Source of the DNA: Heliopora coerulea
Lineage: Eukaryota > Cnidaria > Anthozoa > Scleralcyonacea > Helioporidae
Length of the DNA: 64,000 bases
Assembly (NCBI GenBank): GCA_030142905.1
Contig: JASJOG010000011.1
Span: forward strand, 992,001 to 1,056,000
Reading direction: 5' to 3'
A model generated the notes under the pieces. It was not told where the DNA came from, ran no database searches, and saw only the letters and a program-made list of their open reading frames with translations. Positions 1 to 12,133 of the stretch are shown piece by piece (within the stretch, counting starts at the first letter, position 1; each line of letters opens with the position of its first letter). Made by a program: the position numbers and the translations under genes.

Positions 1-606
1 AAACTAACCCTCATCCAAATACAGATCCTAATCCTAACCCTAACTCTACTAAGGCCTAAAATCCCAACCGTAAGACTATAAGGTCACTGTTAAGTAGGGT
101 ACTGTGATCGAGGTGTCACTCATTCCTGGGGCTCCGGATGGTTTGTACTGTTATCTTCATAATTAGGCCACAACAAAGTTTGACTCGCTCTGGTCCCTAC
201 GACCACACTTCTTCCCATCCTACTTCAGAGGATGATACATCGCTCTGTATCAAATGCTATACTACAACTTTTTACCATATTGTAAATACAAATTTTTACC
301 TATTTTAACTGTAATGTTTTTGTCGTGCTTTCTTCTGCAACAGTTTTGATAACCTTTCTGGAGTGGTGATTCCAAGGAAAATTGTCGTTTGCTTTTAGTG
401 TGTTTAGGGAATTTCGGGAAATTTTTCAAATTGCTTAAGCACTTGTAAATTAGTGTATCTTTTTGCGGTGGACTGTGCCTCAAAGTCTGAAACTCGATCT
501 GAAAGTTGTCCGTCTTTTGCTTACGCTAGCGTGATTTTCTGAGTACAGAACGTTGGTTGGTAAGATTCTCGGACGGTATTTCTTGAACGTTTCCTTTAAT
601 TTCTAG
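1..606. other. No recognised feature (probably intron of the first gene)
   Basis: No exon, RNA gene or repeat could be supported here. The stretch lies upstream of the first recognisable exon of the coiled-coil gene, whose reading frame is already open at 607, so it is most likely intron. The open frame on the minus strand at 262-483 has no recognisable domain. Confidence 0.5.
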
Positions 607-3600
607 TCGGAACTGAGCGAGAAGAAGGAAGAACTATTGCAGCTTAATAAGAAGGTGAGGATTGCAGACAGATTCACATATTGTCTTGTTCCTTTATTCA
701 TCTTGAAAGTATTACACATCGAACTGGTACATAATGCACACCATTTTCACGTAAGACGTGAATCATCTCAATTTGGGCTTGGAATCATAGTGCGTTATCA
801 TACTGGAAAAAGCATATGAACTCATCAAACATCTCATCATTTGTGAGATATTTTGTGTCACCTTCAGCAATCTGAGCTAGCTGCTGTGACTTTCGTGATG
901 ACGAGTATATTGCTTACAAATATACAGTCCTTTGAAGAACAGTCTTTAACTTGACAATTTTGACGCCTTTTCCAAACAGATATCCCAACTTGTAGCTCTA
1001 GAAGAAGAGATAAATCAAAAGAAATCAGAAACTTGCGTCGAACATAGCATTCTAAGCAGTTCAGTGTTAGACCAATCTTACACTCAAGTTCATGACATGA
1101 AAAAACGAGAAGCGAAACTCCAAAAAGTTCTCGACAGCTACGAGACCACATTCCGTCAACAGGCTCAAGATCTTGAGGGTTACAAAGCGAGAATTAGAAT
1201 CCTGGCAGAGAAGTCGCATTTTGAAGAAACAGCCAGGGATTTAGAGATTGAGCTGGAACATTTGAAAAACGAAACTGAGGAAAAGTAAGTAAACCTTGCA
1301 GATATCATCCTTGTTATTGTAATCGTGTCATTGTACTAATTTAGGACCAAGTCCTACTCCATCACCATCACTCACTTTAGCCTAATTGACTTTGCCACTG
1401 TGCCATACCAAGAGGGGGGGACTGGGGTGCTTGCTCCGGGTGCAAAATTTTATGGGGCGACATTCTCAGAAACAAAAATTCGACTTTTTGCCATTTTCTT
1501 TTTCTAAATTCAAAAGCATTTGCAAAGCTCAACAAAGTGTCAAATCGATGTCTCGATTTCCCAACGTTAATTGACGACGTTGCAGATGTCAAGGCTCTGG
1601 AGAAGCTTTTTCAAATTTTTAATTACCTATAGAGTGATAAAAAGCAACAAACACGTGAAAACTCTTGTTGCTGCCGAAGTACTTCTTTTTGTTGTACACT
1701 TCTACAGTATCAGTAGATATAATATATATATTATGATATAAGGAGCTTGGAATGAATTAGGGTGCGCCATCAAAGGAATTTGCCGCGGGCGAATTACCAT
1801 CCAGTGCTTTTGTCTTTGTACTACGGCTCTGCTCTGCGGTAACGTTTTGTTGTTGCTTACTGCCTTATTTCAAATTACTGAACACTTTACTCTACGTATG
1901 TTTTTTATGCATCATGACAAGAATCACCTGCGTCTTACGTTGACCTGTTTTTTTAAATAGGGAGGTGGTGCATAAATTTGAAATGAAACAGCTGGAAAAC
2001 CGCGTGGCTGTTGCCATGTCGGCGTGTGATAGTGCAAACAGATTGAAGGTTAGGACCAAACTGTCGTAATATATATAAGAATTTTGGCATTTACCTTCCT
2101 TTCTACCTGCCTTATTTTTCTTCTTCATTCGTTCGTTCGTTCATTTTTTAATCCCTCCATCCTTCCTTACTTTCGTTCCTTTGCTTTTCTTTCCATTCCA
2201 TACACCTCCGTCCTTTCTCTCTTCCTCCCTTTCCTTCCCTCCCTTTCCTTTTCGTTTATTTCCCTTCCCTTCCTTCCTACTTTCCTTGCTTTGCATTTCT
2301 CTCCTTGCCTTTCTTCTCCATACCTTTCTTTTCCTTCCCTTTCGTTATTTTTCTTCCCTTCCTTTCCTCTCCTTCGTTAACTGGCTTCCCTTCTTTCCCT
2401 TCCTTTCTTTCCTTCTCTTCCTTCCCTCCCTTAACTTACTTCCCTTATGCGAGGAAGTCAAAACGGAGTTTTTGATTTGTCTTACCCCTCCTGTCGAATG
2501 AGAACTGGATTCTTCTGTTCATTTCAGGATGAAGCTATTCGGATCAAACGTCTAGCAGAAGCAAAGTATGTTACACTCTTCAGCCATCTATTTTCATCCT
2601 CAGATGACTTCAGACAGACCTAAGAGGAGTCTTCTTCGAGTCATTTCTCTGTTCTAAACTTGTCCAATTAAAACTAATTACTATTTAAACCTGATTAATA
2701 CTTAAAACTAATTACTACATAAAATTATGCGTGCCTTTATACTTTATCCCAGGTTGAGGTTAAACCCACTTTGTTTCGTTTTTAGATTGGCAGAAATGAC
2801 ATCCAGAGTACAGCTGGCTGAGGAAGATTGCACTCTTAATTACGAGTCTGTCGTTCGGTAAGCGAGAAATTACTAGATTTAATTTTCTATATGTTTGTCT
2901 GTTTAATTGATTCATTTAGTTTGATCTGTTTTGTTTTGCTTTGTGTTGTTTTCGTTCATTAATTCTCTAGAGTAAGATGGTGTCTCTTAAATATTTGTAG
3001 GCTGACTGAAAAACTTCAGGAATATCACAAGAAAGAAGACGAATGGAATGAGCGGTTTGGACGAGAAATGGAGGAAAAGACCAAACTGGAAAAGGTAAAG
3101 CTGAGGGTACCCGCACAGGATAGGTATGGAAAGGCAAACGAGAAGCAACGTGATACTACGTCTGTCTGTTTTTGAAGAAACATATGATCTTTTAATAAGT
3201 CAAATTTTATTGCATTTCGTATTCGTAATTGACTGAAAATCGATGGTGTTGGTTATTTATATGATAAAGTTAACTTCTTGGCGTTCATGAGGGCTTCGTT
3301 AGGTGGTTAGGTGAAATGAGGATTTCATAAAGTATAATAAGGCGAGTTCTGTAGCGCGATACTTTCTCATATGATATGGTGTAGTTTGCCAATTGCTGAA
3401 ACTCGATGTGGTGTGGTGCTTTGCGATGTGATGTGAGTCTTGGTGTGGTGTGGTGTGATGTGATGTGATGTGATGTGGTGTGGTGTGGTGTGGTGTGGTG
3501 TGGTGTGGTATGATGTCATGAGATGTGCTGTGCTGTGCTGTGATGTGTAGTGTAACGTGAGGTAACGCGGTGTATTATCTGACTTGTCTCCAAGTGTTAT

Positions 3601-4747
3601 GTGAAACGAGATATAATCAAGGTTATCTAGGGCGAGGTAAAGTTAGGTGATGTAGTGTGGTGTGATGTGGGATATGTAGTGTCCTAGAGTGTGAACTGAT
3701 GTGATGTGTTGTGATGATGTGATGTATGGAATGATCAGATCTGTGATCTCTGACAGTATGATAGAGATAGTTATGCGAGGTGACTTACGGTATCATATAC
3801 AGTGTGATTTATTTTCCTGGGAAACTTCATCCCGTTTGGCGCGTTTTGTTTTGTAACGATGTGTACAGTGTGATACGTCATATAATGTGGTGTGATGAGT
3901 GTGCTGTGATACGTGATATGGTATGTACATAGTGAAGTAATAAGGCTTGTTCTGTTTGTGTGATTCCTGATATGATATAGCCAGTATGCTGTGATGTGAT
4001 ACATGAATGATCCAATGTTAAATGTACTGTGGTGTGATACATGAAATGTGGCGTCATTTCTCACATAAATGTGAAATGTGCTCTTGTTATGAGAAGTAAT
4101 ATATTGTGAACTGCGATGTGGTACGTTGAGGTATGGAGTGTAACGTTGTGGATTAGTTTACAACAGGTATTAATGAATGTTCTGTTGGTCTTATCCTTGC
4201 AGGCCTATAAAACGTTAGAGGAAAAGTACGAGAAGGCATCGGCAGACAATGGCCGACTTGCTGGACACCAGAATTTGAAGCAAAAAATCCAGTACATCAC
4301 TGAAATGAGGAAAGATTATCAACTATTAAAAGAGGTAAATAGAACCTTCTCATACCTACCCTGCAAAGCAGGCGTTACAGGGTTGCCTGCTCCGCATGCT
4401 ATTTCATGCCCGTTAATCCTCTACTTTGTTTCGTTGAATTCCGTCGAATTTTCTTGGTTGTGGCGTTCTTTGCACAATTTATATGAGAAAAATTGAATGA
4501 AATTTAAAAGAATGGCGTCGTGGCTTAATGGATATGTGAAGGCTCTACAGCTTCGTTCTGAATAAGTATATTTCATAGGGGAAAATATTTTTATACTGGG
4601 AGCTCTTTTTCTTCTTTCCAGGAGAATCAAAGTTTGGTTGCTGAAAATCAAAATTTGGCAGCTGAAATTCATAATCTCCGTACCAATTCTGGGACACGTA
4701 AGCCGTTGAGTGTAAAGAACGTTGATTCACAAGCTATCAAAATCTGA
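607..4747 (+). CDS. Coiled-coil spindle protein, C-terminal part (kinesin-12/KIF15- or HMMR-like), 5' incomplete
   Basis: Eight exons join in phase to give 300 residues and a stop: 607-654, 980-1284, 1961-2048, 2528-2565, 2786-2857, 3001-3094, 4203-4334, 4622-4747. Every junction is GT-AG and phase-consistent. The product is almost entirely charged heptad coiled coil (rich in E, K, L and Q) with no enzymatic domain. Near the end, exon 4203-4334 encodes GHQNLKQKIQY, close to the GHQN(L)KQKI motif shared by the C-termini of the mitotic kinesin KIF15 and of HMMR/RHAMM. It is followed by a leucine-rich zipper (ENQSLVAENQNLAAEIHNL) and a basic tail. In those families this region mediates spindle or microtubule-adaptor binding. 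No motor domain is in the window, so I cannot tell a kinesin-12 from an HMMR-type protein. The upstream exons lie outside the window. A polyadenylation signal follows at 4772. Confidence 0.75.
2082..2446. repeat. Polypyrimidine (CCTT/CTTT-rich) tract in intron
   Basis: About 365 bp in which the plus strand is nearly all C and T, built on irregular CCTTC/CTTTC units. It lies in the intron between exons 1961-2048 and 2528-2565. The long open frames here are artefacts of the low complexity. Long polypurine/polypyrimidine tracts can form triplex DNA, which is inference here. Confidence 0.85.
3405..4140. repeat. TGTGG/TGATG-type pentamer minisatellite, decaying 3'
   Basis: A dense block at about 3405-3560 repeats TGTGG and TGTGA pentamers. 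Up to about 4140, degenerate GTGATGTGATAC-like units are interspersed with unique sequence. It occupies most of the intron before exon 4203-4334 of the coiled-coil gene. Confidence 0.7.
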
Positions 4748-4771
4748 ATGACCATAAGACTCCCTCAAGTA

Positions 4772-4777
4772 AATAAA
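4772..4777 (+). terminator. Polyadenylation signal AATAAA for the coiled-coil gene
   Basis: A canonical AATAAA begins 25 bases after the stop codon of the coiled-coil gene. Confidence 0.6.
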
Positions 4778-5562
4778 ATGTCAAATAACAACGCCCCATT
4801 CAATGGTAGTTGACTGTCGAATGTCCTCGAGAACATTTTTTGTTTTAACAACTCATAGCACGGAGACTTTACCCAGCAAATTATGCGTTTGAACAACAAC
4901 TTTTTTATTGCTTAAAATAGACAACTCAGCTTCTATTATAAGGTGGTTAAAGCTACGCCTAGCTTTCTCTTAAAGCATTCGAAGTTTGCTTGCGCGAGCC
5001 ACTGTTACGCTGTAAGGGCGAAAATACCTCTCATCCTGTGGCGTCACGTGGAGACCTGAGGCCCCCCGGCTTATAACATAATGTGGCCCTTATGACGACA
5101 TGCCTTTCGCCAGAGGCCGGGTAGGGCCCACGGTGGGGTCCAGGAGGGTGAAACCATGGTGGGTCTAGGGGAGAAGCCTCCAGCACCAGAGCAATTTTGC
5201 CATATTAAAAGCTCTAAGAATCGACTTCAGAAATGCGTTGGGGCCCCATAGACGCCAAGATGCGTCTACTGGGGCCACTCTGGGTCGGGGGGTCCCCCGC
5301 TTCACCGAGTGAGAGCGTTACGCATAGGCGTTATGCTTGTGATCTCGTCTAAACTGTATCTAGTTTTTCTATCTCTTCTGTAATACCAATAGAGGTATTC
5401 TGTCAAAGCACCCAAAAGAATAATATTTTCCGTACGTTTTTCCATGAGGAAGTTCCTTTCTGTGGAAGTCTTACAGATATGGCACTGTCCCCTCGCTTTC
5501 GTCTCTGGTTAACACTGTTTAATCACAGCAAAATAAAAATTCTTATCAAGTTTCTTTCCAGT

Positions 5563-5720
5563 GAAGGTCGAAACTAGTTGACGAGCAAGTTAAGATAGAG
5601 AAATCGCTAGAAGTTGGGGCAGCCACTTACTTTCCGCCATTTCCCATCCCCAGAGTGACACTGGACACAATTCCTGGCGATTTCTCTATGTTTATCTCGT
5701 CGTCAACTAATTTCGAACTT
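5563..5720. mobile_element. Small foldback (MITE-like) element
   Basis: About 45-bp terminal inverted arms at 5563-5607 and 5677-5720 (outer ends GAAGGTCGAAACTAGTTGAC and its imperfect complement) flank a roughly 70-bp loop. There is no ORF. It lies upstream of OTUD6B. Confidence 0.6.
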
Positions 5721-6168
5721 CTCTCTAAAGAAAGCCTCCTATCAACTCCCTTACAATGAGTCCTCAATGCAATTTTAGGTATTATTTGTTTTTATCCTAT
5801 TAACTCTTTCGAATTTTTCAAAATAGTATGGAACTTCTCATGCAAACACGTTTTCAGGGAGTCTTATCGGACACATTTTCAAGTAATGGTTTCCATTTAC
5901 AGCGGAAGTTTAGTATATCTGTGTCCTTGAGTCTTTGCTAGACTTTTGTGGAACTGATGTGCTAAATAAATGACTTTTCAATCTTTTTAACCAATGGGAA
6001 CGAATAATGGGCCAGGTTGAAGTAAATCACATTCGTGGGAGGATGATTTGACCCTAATTTTCTTCCTTATTCACCCCTCTCGTCTTTGATTTAGCACCCT
6101 CCGTGTTGACCAAATTCCCACCCCCACCCCCACCCGAATTTTGACTAGTTATGACGCGGTTACTCAGC

Positions 6169-6201
6169 ATGAAAAAATGGCAGACGAAGATGGCGGGATA
6201 A
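6169..6201 (+). promoter_or_regulatory. Overlapping upstream ORF at the OTUD6B start
   Basis: An ATG eight bases before the OTUD6B start opens a ten-codon frame that ends in TAA at 6199-6201, inside the OTUD6B coding sequence and out of frame with it. If 6169 lies within the transcript, ribosomes starting there would bypass the main start. The main ATG has the better context (A at -3, G at +4). Confidence 0.4.
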
Positions 6202-9200
6202 CTGAATACGAAAGTTTATTACAGCGCCATAAAATAGAAAGAAAAGAGTTACAAGGTAAGAAAATCTTGCTGAATAAAAAAAATACATAACACTGGTGTT
6301 AGTTATGCTGATATTCCTTGTATAAAAGGACAGAATGCTATCTTCAGCTGATCAAGATTCCCTCGTCTGTGAGGCATGATAAAAAAGTAGAAAATTAGTT
6401 TTACTGCGAGTGAGTTGATACGGAAAAGTCAGTGGAACATCACAATACAGATAAAAAGGTATCTGTATGGATAAAGGTTAAAATCGTTTGTTTAGAATCG
6501 AGATTGTATGAGAGTAAATCATTCTATTTGTGTAATACTACTTAGAAATTATGTAACTTGAATGCGACTTTTCTGATATCAAGAAATATCACGGTTGAAG
6601 CTCTTATCATCATCTGAGGCTAATGCCGTAGGCCTTTATCAATGTTTTCAGCCAAAATTAATATTTTTGTGGGATTGGAATTAAAAGAAAAAAAATCCCA
6701 TAACCTGTAACATCTTTGTTGATGGTAAAAATACGGGTTCTTTTAAATTTAACCTTTTTCAGTGTACAATAAATGATCTGTTCTATGGTACTGTGCTTTT
6801 AGCCCCTAGCTGGCTAGCTCCCATTAGAATAAAATGCCAGCCTAACTTTTACAAAAGCTTATGACAGAAAATGAAAAAGTCAAGAATTGAATTGTATAAT
6901 TGTAATTTGTCCAGTAAATATGCATGTCTTGTACATAGCCATAATCTATTACTAGTTAATAATGGCAGTTTTGTTAATTTTTCCATTCTGATACATTTAA
7001 CAAAATTGGTACAATTTAGCTAAACAATACAATCATTAATCAATGATTTGCATGTGGTAGCTTGGTAATTATGTTCTTAATATGCATGCTCTCAAGCTGT
7101 TCTCTCAGAAAAACTTTCTGAGTCCCTGACAGGAATTGAACTGGGAATCTGAGTCTTTGTAGCTCAATGGTTAGAGCATCTCACTGGTGATCAGAAGGTT
7201 ATGGGTTCAATTCCCGTCAGGGACTCAGAAAGTTTTTCTGAGAACAGCTTGAGAGCATGTGTATTAAGAATACAATCATTACTTTTGTTTGCAGCTAAAA
7301 TCCAGTCACTAAAGCGCAGTGTGCCAAAGGGTGACAAGAGAAAGAAAAAAGAAGTGGCTGCTGAAATTGCTCAGTTAGAAGCCAAATTAGATGAAAAACA
7401 TAAACAAGAAATAAATGAATATTCTAAACACTCTAAAAGTGAAAAGGTAAATGAAACATGATTTAATTGTGAAATATATTAGTTAAAAATTTTGAATGTT
7501 TACCATACTATGGTTATTATCACAGCTACTGTAATTTGAAAACTATTTAAAGTTTAAATTTATTATAGTCAGTCAGTCATGGTACAATAGTTTTGACCAA
7601 TCCTCCTTGTTTATAGTGATGCTTAAAATAGTATTTCTTTTCTGGTCACAACTGATAACCATCAAACATAAAAAGCCCTTTGGCACCTACATTTTTCAAA
7701 AGATATTGTAAATTATTCAATCTGTTTAAAATACTGTTGAAAATCTGTCAAATTGTACCTATAATATGTGCAGTTTGTGGTTGAAGGGTTAGGTACCAAA
7801 TTTTAAAGTGTTCTTATCAATGATACAGCTCTGATTCAGTCAGGACCCTCTGTGATCCCTCCATTATATTTCATATAGAAATTTTTAATGATTGTTGACC
7901 CATTCTTCCTTGTTGTTTCTCTAGGAGGTAAATGATGCTGAACATCAAATAATTTCTGGAATAAATTCCCTGGAAATAAACAATAAATTGGAACCAAAAA
8001 TCACCAGAGCTCAGAAGCGAAGGGTAACTAATTATTGTTTCTTTTTATAAAATGATATACATCCTACACATGTTTTGATTGGATAAACCTCATTTTCTCC
8101 CAGAATACATTAGCATTTTCTGATTGGATGAGTCTCAGTTTCATTTTGTATTTGAATATACTGTAGAGATACCATAAACTGGGGTTACTTTGGCAGTTTT
8201 TGCACTGAAATTATAAAAATAAGTGTGTGCTTGTGATGGAAAGGGTTTGTTGCTATTAGAAGGTTGGCTGCACTTAGTACTTTGTAAAAAATATTGTTAG
8301 GAAAAATGCGTGTTTGGGTAGTACCAGATAAATGAAATTTTGTACATGGCCAATGTTAACCTGGCTTGGGGTTACATTGGCCATTCCTGGCCAAAGTTAC
8401 CCAACAGGATAATCTTATAATGTATATATTTAAGCTACTAGGAAGAACAAAAATTACTTTCATGCATCATCAGCTGGAACCTTTATATTACAACAAAGAG
8501 AATAAAACCTGTCTATACAGTCACTCACCTCAATACAGAAATTTTACTGAGTGAATAATCTGCTTGGCTGGCTGGAAATCCATTTTGCCTCCACGACGTG
8601 TTGTTGTAGGTGGTGGTAACACTTTTGCAATCATAGATATCCTGACATCTTCATGGATCACATTTTCTCTGTATTTGAACAGCGTTCTATACATACGTTC
8701 CAGAATAATGAAGGTGACTCCATTGTTTTCTTCATCTCTTCTGACACACTCTCCAATGTAGTACTTGACCAATCGAGAGTAGTCATACTGAACAAGTACA
8801 AAATCACCAATCCTGATGTCTCCATGTCAATAGGGACAATCTCCCCATTTGCAGCACTCCCTGAATCTGATTCAATCTCACTTTCTTCACTTTTGGATAA
8901 CAGTGGTTCTTCTGTCTCTGAATCCAAGCTAAAACTATGATGGCAGAACAGCAGCAAGCAAACTAGTAGGTGGCCAAAGTAACCCCAAGCTCCAAAAATG
9001 AACGGGGTTACTTTGGCCACTTGCCTTTAAGAATCCAAAAAGTGAAGTATGCCATCCTTATCACTCCTAATATTAACATCCAACACTAAACCAAATTTTA
9101 ATCGTAAGTCAAGGTACAGTAGGTGCTGCCATTTTGAATATAAGGTAGTGTTTTGCTGGGTAACATTCTGGGGGTACATTTTCAGAAAAACTGTTTTCCA

Positions 9201-11790
9201 TCATTTGAAACCACAGCTGAAGTCAAATTCATAGCAGTTCTCCATCATTGTAAACAACAAAACCCATACTACTTGCGATATGGTATAAAAATTATTCAGC
9301 AGCAGACATTCTATAAAAAAGTCTAATTGAATCCTAATTGAAAGAGGTGACCAAAGATACCCCTGATGCCAAAGTAACCCCAGATTATGGTACAAACAAT
9401 ATCACAAAAATTTGGAAAAGGAAAAAAACCCTTGGTTATTTCATCTCTGATAATTGAAGATAATGTGGCAAAATATTGAAAACAATGAACACTTTCTGAA
9501 AACTTGTGAAACAAACCCACAATAGCATCATAAATTTTCAAGATGCATTTTTTCTGCTTTAATACATGATAACTGAATTAAGTTTGTTACACTGTTAGTA
9601 AATAGATAATCAAACAATGTTTGTTTCAAAAAAGTGAGTGAGTAAGTGCATGAATAAATAAGTAAATAAATAAACAAATAAGAAAAGATAAGTGAGTAAA
9701 TGAATGAAGAAATGGGCAAAGAGACAATTTTTTTTTTATCTTGGAATTATTGCCATTGTCCTTTGCTGTACTATTTCAATCTAGTACTTTATATCATATG
9801 GCAACTTGAAAGGACTACACTTGGGGTCAGTGTCCCTGTTAAAGAACAAAATTACAGGTTGTCTCTCTTAAGGAGAACATAATACAGTACTATACTCTAG
9901 TGCTTTTTGATTGTTTAATTAAAAATATTTAAAATTAATTTCCTGATCTTTGATTACTTATTTTCTTTTAAAAAAGGACAAAAAAGCTGCTTTGGAAAAG
10001 GAAAGAGAACAAAGAATTAAAGAAGCTGAAGTTGAAAATATTTACTCAGCTAGAAATGTGGAACAGGAAAAATTAAAAACTTTACTGATGCCAATGGGAC
10101 TTAAAATAAATGAGGTGAGGACTGGCTATTTCATTGTAAACTGCCAGGTCAACTGAGACTAGAACTTGACTATCTGTTTGAACTTGACTATCTGTTTGAA
10201 GGGTGTTGTTTGAAAGCTCTTAGTGCAGTAATAAAATTTTAATCTTTCACAGGTCCCACCTGATGGACATTGGTAAGAAATTCTGGTAATTTTTTTTCAA
10301 AGTTTTTTTAATGCACTGTCTTATTCTTTTCCTAATCCTTCCATTTTATGTACATTTTTTTTGACCAAGTATTCTCCTCAAGTGCTCAGTTTTAATTCAC
10401 CTACTACCCACTTAGGCTATTTTCCCTTTTCTCTACAACAGCTTGTATAAAGCAATTTCTGATCAACTAGAGAGAATGAATATTCAGGTTGGTTTGCTTA
10501 TGATTATTATAGCATTTGGAGCTCATACTTTCTTTCTTATGGTTAAGATAGTTTAACACTCTTGTGACAATGAGTAATCTACAATTTTACTCTAGTCTAT
10601 GCTAGACAATTTTACCCAGTAAGGGTCCCTTGTAGTTGTGAGTGTTAAAAACCATCTCCTTAACACTTCTGCAACTTACATCAAGTACTCTACTGTTTTA
10701 TTCTGGCCAACACCAGATTTTTTCTTCTCAAGGAAGACCTAACCACAAAAGTGTATAGCTGTTGTTGAATAGGATTATTAATCCTTGGTCAAATAGAACT
10801 GTCAGTGGTTGCAAGTCAAAGATTGAAATACTTTTGAACTTCAATCTAAATTTGAAATGTTCAAACTTGCAGCAAGGCATTGATGGTAGTCAAAGAATAA
10901 GCAAGTTGAAAACTGCAGCAACTTGCATTATTATTTGCTGTGGCTTTGTGTTACTAGTGTTTATGGTTAAGGTGCCAGTTTAAGGCAATTTTTATTATGC
11001 AATTGGTAACTAAATATGAATTTTAATTAATAATGTTATTAGATTTTATTCACAATAGCACTGTCAGCATCATTACAAAATTATGCTAAATATTTCAAAT
11101 TTTGTTTTAGTGATTTTTTTTCAAACTTGGTAAATAAAATTAATTTATCGTGTATTTTTTTCTTCAACATACTGTAGCATACTGAAAGACATTTACAGCA
11201 GTGGTCATTTTTGTTTTTTCAGCATGACTGCAAAAGCCTTCGTCAGTTAGCTGCCAAGTACATGATGGATCACCAGGATAAATTCATTCCATTTTTAATC
11301 AATCCACAGACTGGGGACTGTTATTCTTGTGGTATGAATTGTTCAATTAACCAGCTGCACACTTGCCTTCATTAATTCATTAAGGGGCTGGGGTGCACTT
11401 TGGTATTCTACTCTGGCTAATGCTAGACAATTTTACTCGTCTGTCTTTGCCTTTTAATGGATTAAAGATGCAAGCCAGAACTTTCCAGATGGTAATTTTA
11501 TCTGGGTTTTTTTTCTGCAGTGGAGTTTCTCAAATATTGTGAAGATGTATCTGAGACTGCAGCCTGGGGTGGACAGTTGGAGGTAGTCATATTTTAGAAT
11601 TTTTAGTTATTTTTGTTTATCTGTTTAACATGGCATATAAAATACAAGATAAGACATTTTCCAAAGAGAAGCATCTTAAACTTAGAATATGAGTCAAAAT
11701 CAAGATGAAAGTTGAATTAGTAATATTTTGGTTTTATTTCAAAACACATCATCAAACCAATTAAAATTACATCAAGTATTCAGAGTTTAT

Positions 11791-11822
<32 letters not shown>

Positions 11823-12079
11823 GCTGTATGGGGGTGTTTTGCTCTACAAGAGGGTTTTGTGTGTGTGTGTGTGTGTGTGTTCAATCTGCAGACATACATT
11901 TCGCTGTACTACAGCTCATCAGTGCAGCTTGGAACAAACTTGGATCAACAAGGGACCAGAGTGCTCAAACCACTACTTGAATGGTAGGCATTGCTTAATG
12001 CTATCGGTTATCCTTATATATTCATAGAGTGCTCAACAACATCGAAATGTGGGAGTGTATATATGTTCAATCTGCAGAC

Positions 12080-12133
<54 letters not shown>

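Larger units (their letters stand above)
4748..6176. other. Intergenic region between the coiled-coil gene and OTUD6B
   Basis: No supported gene. It holds the polyA signal of the upstream gene, a GC-rich repeat-like stretch (about 5040-5340), a foldback element (5563-5720) and the presumptive OTUD6B promoter and 5' UTR (about 6000-6176). Confidence 0.6.

Noticed and set aside
31..50. CCTAACCCTAACT-like telomeric repeat at the window start
   Set aside because: Only about two degenerate units; not a telomere or a convincing interstitial array.
2084..2501. Ser/Phe/Pro-rich frames of about 100 codons
   Set aside because: Artefacts of a polypyrimidine tract within an intron of the coiled-coil gene.
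7153..7224. Functional nuclear tRNA-Thr gene
   Set aside because: Anticodon position GGT is not normally used in eukaryotes, the anticodon stem has a mismatch, and it is embedded in a palindromic MITE.
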